Origin: Hypericum androsaemum
Taxonomy: Eukaryota > Streptophyta > Magnoliopsida > Malpighiales > Hypericaceae
DNA: 64,000 bases
Direction of reading: 5' to 3'
Assembly (NCBI GenBank): GCA_963995505.1
Contig: OZ023190.1
Span: 14,254,092 to 14,318,091, forward strand
Shown one piece after another: positions 54,926 through 64,000 of this stretch (its first letter is position 1; the number at the start of each line of letters is the position of its first letter). The translations under genes and the position numbers were made by a program. Below the pieces are notes generated by a model, which did not search any database, had not been told where the DNA came from, and worked only from the letters and a program-made list of their open reading frames with translations.

Positions 54926-56733
54926 ATGGAACCTCCCATCCGGGAGGGTACTGGGGATGAACCTACCCCTCTCCCAACACCACCAAGAGGTGGAAAGAAG
55001 GGGAGGAGTGAATCTGGATCGATCAAAAAGCAAGCGGAGTACCCACAAGAAAATCAACTAGCCCAGGATACTGAGAGAAGAAGAAAACTCACCTTTAAGG
55101 ATGCAACAATGGGGGGTCAAGAGGAACCAGAAACATACACTAGCCCCAATTACGTGTTCGATTACGAGGACGTAGTTTCAAGTGATTCCGAGGATGAGGG
55201 AGACGATGACTTGGAGTGCCCGACCATTCACCTCACAAAGGAGGACAAAATCCGTATGAGGAAGCCACGGTGGAGATCCTTGATCATCAAGGTCCTGGGA
55301 TCTCGCATCGCCTTCCCATTCCTCAAGAGACGTCTAGCACAGCTGTGGGGCCTCCCGGCAGACTTCTTCATGGTTGAGTTGAGCCATGGATACTTCCTGG
55401 TGAAACCAAAAATGACCATGAATACAACCACATTCTTCTCGATGGCCCGTGGATGATAGCAGACAGATACATAACGGTCCAAAGGTGGATCCCGAACTTT
55501 GACCCTGCCTCGGCTCAGATCACCAAGGCCATAGTGTGGGTTCGTGTGCCGGAGTTGGCCATAGACTACTATGACCTTCACTTCCTCAAGAACCTAGCCA
55601 AGAGGATTGGCACTCCCATTCAGATTGACACACACACGGAGCAATTCACCAAAGGTAGTTTCGCCAGGATCTGCGTAGAGGTCGATCTAACCAAGCCCCT
55701 TTTGTCTCGTTTCAGGGTTAGAAGATGCACCCGTAGACTCCAATACGAAGGGCTGAGACTTATCTGCTTTGGATGTGGGGTTTATGGCCATGCTATGCCG
55801 GATTGCCCCTCGTGCAATAGTGATCAGGAGGCAACCGATCCAGACCACCAACAATCGGATGACCAACCACAACCATGACCGCCATCGACACACCGGTATG
55901 AGCCACGCCCGAAGGTGGTTAACCGATATGGAGATTGGATGGTTGTCCAGCGTAAACCAAGAGGGAGACAGAGTCACGCGCCACTGCACGCGCAAAACAA
56001 AAACTTACCCGAAATGAGCAGGCAAAGATCTCCAATGGAGAAAGAAGATGCTCAGGTAAACTTTCAAACTTCATCTACTTTTCAGGTACTGTCCTCTGTC
56101 AATGAGGAGAGAGAATCACGTGACTCTCAAGAGGGACCACAGGCCAACGGTAATATTGCAAGTAATTCACATGACCAACCCTCAGTCTCGTCTAAGGCCC
56201 TACCGGAGGTCAAGCCTATTAGCCCACCAGGTGGGAAGCCCACTAATAAGCCAACCCCTAAGATTGGGCCTGCGAAAGACAAGAAACTAACTCAGGCAAG
56301 TCCATCCATTAGCCTTATTAATCTGTCACAGAAGAAGAACCTGATACCCCCACCACCTCCTTCTTCTTCTACAGCTAAAACCCTCATATCCAAGTCGACG
56401 AAACAACTGATGCCTTCCCCTGCTCTCCCCAATGCCCAAAAGCAACACTCCGCCCCAAAAGCCACTACGCCAGAATCTCCCTCTCAGCTGGACAGGATGG
56501 AGGTAGAAACTCCGTCGGAAGGCCCTAAGTACAGTAAACCTCCGGATAAGGTAGGTGTGAATGTGAGCCAAACACCTGATAGGCCAACTCACCCTCCCAA
56601 GGATAGCCAGGCTCAAGTCCCTCAAAGGGCGACCTTGAATGCTCACAATCCTGAAGTGATTGAACAGACTGAGGTAAGGGGAATGGACTTAGAAGAGTCG
56701 GATGCTCCAATCAACCAGGTTCATGGACAGTAA
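54926..56733 (+). pseudogene. LINE ORF1 (DUF4283 and CCHC zinc knuckle), frame broken
   Basis: The nucleic-acid-binding ORF1 protein, about 600 codons. A charged N-terminus (MEPPIREGTGDEPTPLPTPP) is followed by a DUF4283-like region (FLKRRLAQLWGLPADFFMVE, then over a frame shift near 55430, WMIADRYITVQRW). Next is the zinc knuckle CFGCGVYGHAMPDC, with correct C-x2-C-x4-H-x4-C spacing. A Pro/Ser-rich C-terminal region runs from 55915 to 56733. One frame shift near 55430 and one in-frame TGA at about 55876 interrupt it. Confidence 0.85.
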
Positions 56734-56778
56734 GTCCTCGAGTGTCTCGACTCTGCTCCCCAATTTTAATTTTTTTTA

Positions 56779-59700
56779 ATGAATTACATGTTCTGGAATT
56801 GCCAGGGTGCGGCTAGTGCCCATTTTCGTCGTGCAATCAAAAGTTTGGTCGATATGCATAAACCGAATATCCTTGTGTTACTCGAGACCTGGATTTCAGG
56901 TCCTCGAGCTATCAAAATTGCTAATCAACTTGGTTTTTCTGAGATTGTACAGGCCCCTATGTCAGGTCACTCGGGCGGATTTGGATTCTGTGGCATGGGC
57001 AAGAGATGAACATCACTGTTAGTGAAGTGGATAAGCAGTATATCCACATGGAAATTGATGGCAAGTGGTGTCTGACTGCGATTTATGGCAGTCCCCAACC
57101 GGCTACACGAGAGACCCTCTGGCGTTCCTTGTCTACACTAGCAGCCAACATGACCTTGCCATGGCTGCTAGCCAGAGACTTTAACGTCTTCACACCGTCT
57201 GATGGGAAAATAGGGGGGAGACCGATCCGTGGCTGAAGACATATCAACTTTCAAAAATGGATTGAGGAGTCTGAATTACTGGATCTGGGTTTTGTTAGAC
57301 CGAGGTTCACCTGGGTAAGGGGGAACATCCATGAAAGACTCGACCGCGGCCTAGCTAACCTCGGATGGCATCTTCAATACCCGGAGGCACTTGTCTACCA
57401 CCTTCCTCGGATTAAATCTGACCACTGCCCGATCCTTATCCGCGCGAACCCTCAACAACATACCAGACCCTTGAGTAGACTCTTTCGCTACCAAACTGCT
57501 TGGCACAATCACCCCTCCTTTCTTGGTTTTGTCACTGAGAATTGGGACCCCACTAAGCAGTTCCCTGAGGCTTGTACTAACTTTGTTAATCATGTGCAGC
57601 TTTGGAACAGGAATACTTTTGGCAATGTATACCACAGGAAAAGGAAGCTTATCAATCGCATTGCGGGTATCCAAAAGGCGTGCGAGCTCAGACCAAATCC
57701 TTATCTGCGTAAACTGGACAAGGAACTCAGGATGGAACTAGAAGTTACTTCGGAACAAGAAGAGGCCATTTGGTTGCAGAAATCACGTAACGAGTTGCTT
57801 GTTAATGGAGATCGAAACACAAAGTTCTTCCACGCAAAAACCCTTGTGAGACGGAAAAGGAACCGCATTGAAGGCCTGAAGAAGGAGGATGGCGAGTGGA
57901 CCGCTGACTCTGAGGAGATCAAAAACCTACTCATCAACTACTTCAAGGACATCTACACAGAGGAGTCTCCTATCCCTATACCTACCTTTATTCCTAACTT
58001 ATTTTTGGTTATTACTGAGGAGGACATAACCGCTTTGGGTCGGCTCCCAATGGAAGGAGAAATTCAAACGGTTCTGTTCTCCATGGGTGCTCTCAAAGCC
58101 CCAGGTCCGGATGGGCTTCACGCGGCTTTTTTCCAAAAGTTTTGGCCCAATATTAAGCAGTCCCTCTGTAACTTTGTTATCCAGATTTTTAATCGGGACA
58201 TCTCTCCTAGGATTGTTAATAATACTTCCTTGGTGTTGATCCCCAAGTTGGATTCTCCTGAATTGGCGTCCCACTTCCGTCCTATTAGTCTTTGTAATGT
58301 CTCCTTAAAAGTTATTACAAAGCTAATTGATAATAGGTTATGGGACTACATGCCTAGTTGGGTGGGTCTGAACCAGAGTAGTTTTGTTCCGGGTAGGCAT
58401 ATTACAGGCAATATCATTATCGCACAAGAGGCGATTCATACTATGCGTGCTCGAAAAAAGGGTAAAAAGCTCATGGCTTTGAAAGTGGATCTCGAAAAAG
58501 CTTATGACAGGATTAGGTGGTCCTTTGTACGTGACACGCTTACTTCACTTAATCTGCCTAGTAATTTGACTGATTTAATTATGGACTGTTTGTCCACTTG
58601 CTCCATGCAGGTACTATGGAACGGGGAGGCTACCACGTCTTTCAATCCCTCGAGGGGAATCCGTCAGGGAGATCCTCTCTCACCCTACATTTTTGTTCTT
58701 TGTCTAGAACGTCTTGGCCATCTGATTAAGCTTAGCATTGATAATGGGGACTGGAAATTAAGTTATCCCGTAACGGCCCAAAACTCTCTCACTTATTTTT
58801 TGCCGATGATCTTATCCTTTTCGCAGAAGCTTCCCCTAAGCAGACTTCTATTATATCGAACATTATGGATGTGTTTTGTCTTGCTTCAGGACAGAAAGTC
58901 AGCAGGCCTAAGACGAAGTTATTTGTCTCTAAAAATGTTTCTTCGTCCTTGGCTTACGAACTGGCTCAAAATCTAGGAGTGTCCCTTACCAAGAACTTGG
59001 GAAAATACCTAGGCATGTCCCTGTTACATGATAGAGTTACCAAAGGAACCTACCAATTTATCTTAGATAAGGTTCATGATCGGCTTAGTGGATGGTGTGT
59101 TGACAAACTGTCCTTTGCAGGTAGAGAGACTTTATCGAAGGCAGTAATCTCAGCCCTCCCTACGTATGCTATGCAGACCACCAAGCTTCCGACAGGAGTA
59201 TGCGAGGAGATCGAGAAATTACAGAGGGCCTTCTTGTGGGGCTCGAACACGACCAAGAAAAGGCCACACCTCTTGTCGTGGGAAACTATTTGCAAGCCCA
59301 AAAAAGCCGGCGGGCTGGGCTTTAAAAGATTAAGAGATCAAAACCTCGCCCTCTTAATGAAGCTTGGGTGGGGTTTATTAACTGACAGGAATGCTCTTTG
59401 GGTACAGGTGCTATGGGGGAAGTACGGTCCACAAGGAAGCAGTACTTTCACTCCCTCCATCAAACCCTCAAACTCCATTCTTTGGAAGACCATTACTTCT
59501 GTTTGGCCATTCCTCCAGAATGGGATGAGATGGTCGGTGAGGGATGGAAATTTTGCTGGATTTTGGAAGGACAAATGGGTGCCGGACAGCCCCCCGCTCG
59601 AGGAGGAAGCAACCCAAGTGATTTCAGAGGATTTGCGAGACTTAACTGTCAAGGAGGCAACCCTCCCTAATGGCGGCTGGAACTGGAGATTGTTTGAAAG

Positions 59701-60885
59701 TTTCCTACCTAACTCGAGCTTGTGTCTAATTGCAGGTCAACCCCCACCGAGAGACGAAAGAGGCCCAGATAATTTAATATGGAGCAAAACAACATCTGGT
59801 GTTTTCACGATAAAATCTGCCTACACTCTTCTAAGGGAATGGGAGGGCCTAGATGAAGATTACTGCTTGATAAAAATGTGGAAGTGGCAGGGGCCCCAGT
59901 GGCTAAAAACTACAGCTTGGCTTGCGAGGCACGGACGGCTCCTTACTAACGCTATCCGTTATCGTAGACACATGACCCAAGAAGCTAGGTGCCCTTGCTG
60001 TGAGAGAGAGGAAGAGACGGTGCTTCACGCACTTAGAGACTGCCAAGTAATCAGATCAACCTGGCTGAGTTTATTGAGAGTGAACAAGATTAATATTGCC
60101 AACTTCTTTTTGCTTGATTTGCAGGACTTGATAAAACATAATATTGATGCTCAAGGAGATTGGACCACCTACTTTTTTCTGGCCATCCACCAGTTCTGGA
60201 GATGGCGAATAATAAGGTTTTTGGTGGAGAAGATGTCCGCCCTCCTAATTCCTTTGCTTTCATTTGTCACAGGGCAGCTGAAATTAAAGAGGCATGGAAG
60301 ACTGCTAGCCAAATACATAACAGACCACAGAGACAGGAAGTGCTAATCGGATGGCAACCACCTCCGTTGGGTTGGACGAAACTTAATACAGATGGTGCAC
60401 GTCGGGCAACCTCCAAACAGGCAGCAGCGGGAGGCCTCCTTAGGGACCGGGAAGGAAATTGGAAGGGAGGTTTCGCTGCTAATTTGGGGATTTGCTCTAG
60501 TGTGGTTGCTGAACTTTGGGGTGCTCTGAAAGGTTTGGAACTCGCGTGGTCCGTGGGCTGCAGGAAGATCCTTTTAGAGATTGATTCCAAAATCGTGGTT
60601 GACATGATTTTGGACAGGAACCATGCGCAGCAAACTTCCCCACTCATATCGGACATCAGGTCTATTCTTGACAGGCAATGGGAAGTCGTAATCCAGCATG
60701 CCTATAGGGAAGCCAACAATTGCGCGGATTGGATGGCGAACATTGGATTCAATATCGACATTGGCACACGTGCTTTCTGGCACCCTCCTGTGGGTTTAGG
60801 TAGACTACTAGAACAAGACTTAGGTGATGCAGGCTTACCAAGATTAATTGTAATCGAGGCTAGGAATGGGGGGATGAACAATTAG
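56779..60885 (+). pseudogene. LINE ORF2 (AP endonuclease, reverse transcriptase, zf-RVT, RNase H), frame broken
   Basis: The endonuclease begins MNYMFWNCQGAASAHFRRAI and continues with LLETW, a GDFN box changed to ARDFN, and SDHCPILI. Reverse transcriptase blocks follow: ALKAPGPDGLHAAFFQKFWP, LVLIPKLDSPELASHFRPIS, SFVPGRHITGNIIIAQEAIH, LKVDLEKAYDRIRWSF, GIRQGDPLSPYIFVLCLERL and FFADDLILFAEA (spanning a frame shift near 58795). zf-RVT has RCPCCEREEETVLHAL. RNase H (60350-60800) retains LNTDGA, AELWGAL, LEIDSK and NNCADWM, the four acidic positions. Defects are frame shifts near 57000, 58795 and 60207 and a TGA at 57234. Without them it would be a complete ORF2. Confidence 0.9.
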
Positions 60886-61098
60886 CGATACCAACGTTAA
60901 GGGAGGATTTATCTCTCCCAAGGCACTCTTTCCCTCTTGTGGGTTTTTCCCATCGGGTTTTCTCACAAGAGGGTTTTAACGAGGCCAACGGTCGCAACCC
61001 CCATTCGGGGGATTCGTCCCCGTTAGGTGGTAATAGATCTCACTAATTAAAGGGGTTCGCCCCTCCACATTTACCAAAAAAAAGACAATCATAGACAA

Positions 61099-61383
61099 TC
61101 ATCGGGGATCTCCTAATACATGAAAATTACTAAAAAGACCCAAGGGCAAAATTCGATAGCCAATCTGCTACTTTGTTACTATCTCGACCGCAATAGCTAT
61201 ATATGAATGCAGTGTAGCCATATTAGAACTTACCATGTACAATTTTGACGCTCACCTTATATCAAACTTTAATTAATCCACGCTAAATGATAAAATAGTG
61301 TTAAGACATACGGTCACTTCCGGGAAAAACGGGGAGGGGTTTGGGGACGACTTCCGGAAATTACACGTTTTAAGATTATACTA
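61099..61383. other. Spacer between LINE and MULE-like element
   Basis: Fewer than 300 bases of ordinary spacer. No feature was seen. Confidence 0.5.
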
Positions 61384-61392
61384 TCATCCGAT

Positions 61393-62687
61393 GGGAAATT
61401 TTCCAAAAGGGGTTAATTTCCCCGACAATTCCCTGAATGGGGTTGTCAGGGGATGTTTTCCTTGTCTGGGGTCGAGCCAGAAACCGTTCAGCGGGGAGCG
61501 TTTTTTCTTCGCACGAAACCGCTGCTCGGACAGCGTATTTTTTGTTTTGCCAAAAACCTCTCCACCTGGAGCAGTTTTTGGTTTGCCAAAAAAAACCCAA
61601 CCTCCACAATTTTAAATAAGCACTCTAACCAACCAATCTACAAGAGCCTATTGACTTATAACTCTGTAATAAATAATATATTACATATATACGATTTCTA
61701 TGAAATATGTAATATATTACATAAATAAGGGTTCCAAACAAAATTACCCAAAGCGAAAGAAAATTACTGGGAAAACTTTTTTTTTACCAAAAGCCACTCC
61801 GCTGGGAGCGTTTTTTGTTTTGCCAAAAAAATTTTGTTTTGCCTAAAATCGCTCCGCCGGGAGCTTTTTTTGTTTTGTCTAAAAACCGCTCCGCCGAGAG
61901 CTTTTTTTTTTGCCAAAAATCGCTCCGTCGGGAGCATTTTCTTTTTTTACCAATTTAATTATCTCATTTAAACCAGAACCCGGTTTTAACCATTATACAA
62001 CTTGTTTATTAAAAATAAAGAGGAAGTAATGTTTATTAAAAATAATAATATTTTGGAATTCCCTTTGATAAGGTTGCAATAAAAAATTATATCTTGAAAT
62101 TAATATGAACAACTAATTTCGTAATATAATACACCCAGCTAAATACAAAAAAAAAATAAAGACTTATTTCATAAATACATATTTATTAAATAAATAATAT
62201 ATTTCATAAATATATTTATGAAATACGTATTTATTTAAAAATAATATATTACATAAATACAAATATATATAATATACATAAATAATAATATATTACATAA
62301 ATATGTATTTCATAAATATATATTTATGTAATAAAAAATATTACATAAATACGTATTTATGTAATAAATATTATTTTATATAAATATGTATTTATGTAAT
62401 ATATTATTTATTACAAAGTTATAAGTCAATAGGCTCTTGTAGATTGATTGGTTAGAGTGCTTATTTAAAATTGTGGAGGTTGGGTTTTTTTGGCAAACCA
62501 AAAACCGCTCCCGCTGGAGCGGTTTCTGGCAAAACAAAAAACACGCTGCCCGAGCAGCGGTTTCGTGCGAAGGAAAAACGCTCTCTGTTGAGCGATTTCT
62601 GGCTCGACCCCAGACAATGAAAACATCCCCTGACAACCCCATTCAGGGAATTGTCGGGGAAATTAACCCCCTTTTGGAAAATTATCC
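61393..62687. mobile_element. Hairpin-rich non-autonomous MULE-like element
   Basis: Exact 9-bp direct repeats TCATCCGAT lie at 61384-61392 and 62688-62696. The ends GGGAAATTTTCCAAAAGGGG (left) and GGATAATTTTCCAAAAGGGG (right, complement) begin inverted repeats of about 295 bp (61393-61688 and 62390-62687). Each arm holds three short GCTCC/GGAGC-type hairpins, and the centre holds four more (61777-61951). The inner part (62120-62410) is almost pure A/T with self-complementary TTACATAAATA-CGTATTTATGTAA words. There is no transposase. The element ends about 80 bases beyond the stop codon of the OXS3-like gene, so it is probably part of that gene's 3' UTR or terminator region. Confidence 0.85.
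61777..61951. repeat. Tandem array of short GC hairpins separated by T-runs
   Basis: Units of about 35-45 bp: TCGCTCCGCCGGGAGC followed by a TTTTTTGTTTTGCC-type spacer. Four copies carry small changes (CTCCGCTGGGAG, CTCCGCCGGGAG, CTCCGCCGAGAG, CTCCGTCGGGAG), and several stem changes keep pairing or weaken it by one base. Related units occur in both inverted arms. Confidence 0.85.
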
Positions 62688-62766
62688 TCATCCGATTCGA
62701 CGAGGATAAAAAGGGAAATAACTTTCTTATTTGAAGTAAAAAAAAGGGAAAATTAAAAATTAATTG

Positions 62767-63566
62767 TTATTGCAGATCTGCGAGAGAGAAACAACTCCGA
62801 GACAACAAGGGGGAACCGGAGGCGCTCCTGAACCTCCGCTCCTGGTTAAACCTGGGTGGCGGGCCCCATTTATCCTCTTCCGGATTGTCCTGTTTCCTCT
62901 CCGTTGAGGAAGAAGACGAAGAGGAAGACGACGACGAGGAAGCGAGCCGGTGGCGGCGGTCGTCCTCGTGGAGAGGGAGCAGAGGCATGGAGGTAGGGTT
63001 GTTCGCGTAGAAGGAGGACTTTCTAGAAGCCGAAGCCCACCGGTTCGCGAGGAGAATCCGCCGCCGCTTGTTGAAGGGGTTCTCCGCCTTCTCTATCTCC
63101 TTCACGCTGACCGCCACCGCCGCCGTACTCGTCACCTCCGACAGATCCGCGAACGACTTCGACTTCCCCGAAAAGTAACTCGATAGCCCCCTCCTAGAAA
63201 AGTATGTCCATAATTAGAAAGAAAACAAGTTGTTCGAGTTTAATTATTTCTCGAGTTCGTGTCGTCGAAAACGCTTAAATATTTATTGGAAGTGGGGGAG
63301 GGGACTCACTTGATGGGAAGCGAATCTTCCAGGGAATCCAAGGAGCCGATACCCTTGGAGGAAACGGCGTCGTCCTCTTCCGAATCATCGTCGGGGGCGC
63401 CGATAGAGGAGGACGAGATCGACGACAAGCTTTTCTCCTCCTCCTCCTGTTCCTCGTCCCCCCGCTTCGTCGCCGCTTCGTCATCCGTCGCGGTGAAGAA
63501 AACCCCTCGAGGAGGCGGCACGGCGGCGGCGTCCATGGTGAAGGTGGGCCCGAGCAGAACCTCCAT
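62767..63566 (-). CDS. OXIDATIVE STRESS 3 (OXS3)-like protein
   Basis: Two exons give 227 residues: 63566-63310 and 63193-62767, phase closed (ATC AA|GTGAGT ... CTAG|GAGGGGG). The start MEVLLGPTF matches the family; the ATG at 63650 in the same frame is a less likely alternative. After an acidic stretch, the conserved core reads SLDSLEDSLPIKRGLSSYFS then GKSKSFADL, with ENPFNKRRRILLANRW and NPTSMPLLPL further on. A Ser run follows, then the C-terminal SCFSLADLQ. OXS3 proteins are nuclear factors linked to chromatin and tolerance of heavy-metal and oxidative stress. The basic FNKRRR segment is a likely nuclear localisation signal. A MULE-like element lies immediately downstream. Confidence 0.9.
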
Positions 63567-64000
63567 CGCCGGCGATTCTCGATCTTTTCGGAAAAATTGT
63601 AGCCTTTGCCTCTCCAAGTGGGGGGGCCGCTTTTTGTCGTCCAATTCCAATTCAGGTTTAATTATAATAAGACACGGAGAGGGAGAGGGGCTAAAAGGGG
63701 TACGTATGGGTTTCTGGGTGGGAGAGTTATTAGTGGATAGGATAAGGATTTAATTACAAGGGAAACCCACAAGGAAATGTTATAGATGGATGTGGATGTG
63801 GCCAGGGTAGATAGGTTATTTTGGAGGGAGCGGATTTGGTCCTGGAATGATAAATTTAACTCGAACTATCCTGGACGATACAATAGTTTATTTAGTTACG
63901 ATTTAATGATTTATCCAGTTACGATCTAATGGTTTACTCAATTACGATATAATGGTCCGTGTTTATCCCGTTCCGGATAAATCGGAACCGTCTCAGTTAT
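63567..64000 (-). promoter_or_regulatory. Promoter region of the OXS3-like gene, with a 23-bp tandem repeat
   Basis: This stretch is the leader and upstream region. At about 63885-63955, three units of TTTA(T/C)(T/C)(C/T)AGTTACGAT(T/C)TAATG type repeat every 23-24 bp. No clear TATA box was found near a sensible distance from the ATG. Confidence 0.5.

Larger units (their letters stand above)
54835..61082 (+). mobile_element. Nearly full-length LINE (plant L1-like, with RNase H)
   Basis: The 16-bp direct repeats AGACAATCATAGACAA at 54819-54834 and 61083-61098 are identical and bound a 6.2 kb element that ends in a short A run (61076-61083). It holds ORF1 with a CCHC knuckle and ORF2 with endonuclease, reverse transcriptase, zf-RVT and RNase H. 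The 5' leader is short (about 90 bases). Identical duplications suggest a recent insertion, yet both ORFs carry a few frame breaks. Confidence 0.92.

Noticed and set aside
1..64000. CRISPR arrays, operons or bacterial defence systems
   Set aside because: Gene structure is eukaryotic with spliceosomal introns; the repeat arrays lack unique spacers of constant length and adjacent cas-like genes.

Overview
This is nuclear DNA from a flowering plant, most likely a core eudicot. Genes have GT-AG introns, the intergenic DNA is AT-rich, and the proteins are plant-specific or plant-typical: a SAGA ADA1-like subunit, a CBS/PPR protein, a DUF761 protein, a PR-1/CAP protein and an OXS3-like protein. A block of plastid DNA lies inside an intron, so the window is nuclear rather than organellar. 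Splice models below were built by hand and accepted only when phases closed in frame.

Layout. 1-302: last two exons of a plus-strand gene I could not identify. 976-3241: 3'-end relict of a plasma-membrane H+-ATPase gene whose last intron holds a mosaic of plastid fragments (rpoC2, rrn23/trnA-UGC, ycf1, an IR spacer). 3889-7789 (-): kinetochore protein CENP-O, 12 exons. 10243-11490 (+): ADA1-like SAGA subunit. 13326-15530 (-): RING-H2 E3 ligase, five coding exons. 17-26 kb: gene-poor, with two minisatellite arrays and a 1.1 kb poly(A) retroposon. 27163-28311 (+): calmodulin-binding-domain protein. 29076-29483 (-): DUF761 protein. 30308-34549 (-): PPR+CBS protein, 11 exons. 35984-36499 (-): PR-1-like secreted protein. 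38437-38637 (+): small zinc-ribbon-like protein. 40-45.7 kb: decayed LINEs. 46800-50664 (+): coatomer beta subunit. 51.6-61.1 kb: a non-autonomous MULE, a 5'-truncated LINE and a nearly full-length LINE. 61393-62687: a second, hairpin-rich MULE-like element. 62767-63566 (-): OXS3-like protein.

The genes are unrelated housekeeping and signalling genes, not a pathway. Their order resembles conserved blocks that I recall from Arabidopsis: ADA1-like, RING, CAP and coatomer beta near At4g31440-31490; RING, calmodulin-binding, CBS/PPR and CENP-O near At5g10650-10710; H+-ATPase next to ADA1-like near At2g24520-24530. This is from memory and was not computed. It suggests the H+-ATPase relict is a decayed ancestral neighbour rather than a random insertion.

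The clearest unusual signals are structural. They are two MULE-type elements with exact 9-bp target duplications (one carrying an array of about ten short hairpins), a poly(A) retroposon with a 17-bp duplication and a long CT-rich open frame, two LINE insertions less than 1 kb apart with clean duplications, a rearranged plastid insertion, and a 21-bp minisatellite found at two places 19 kb apart.
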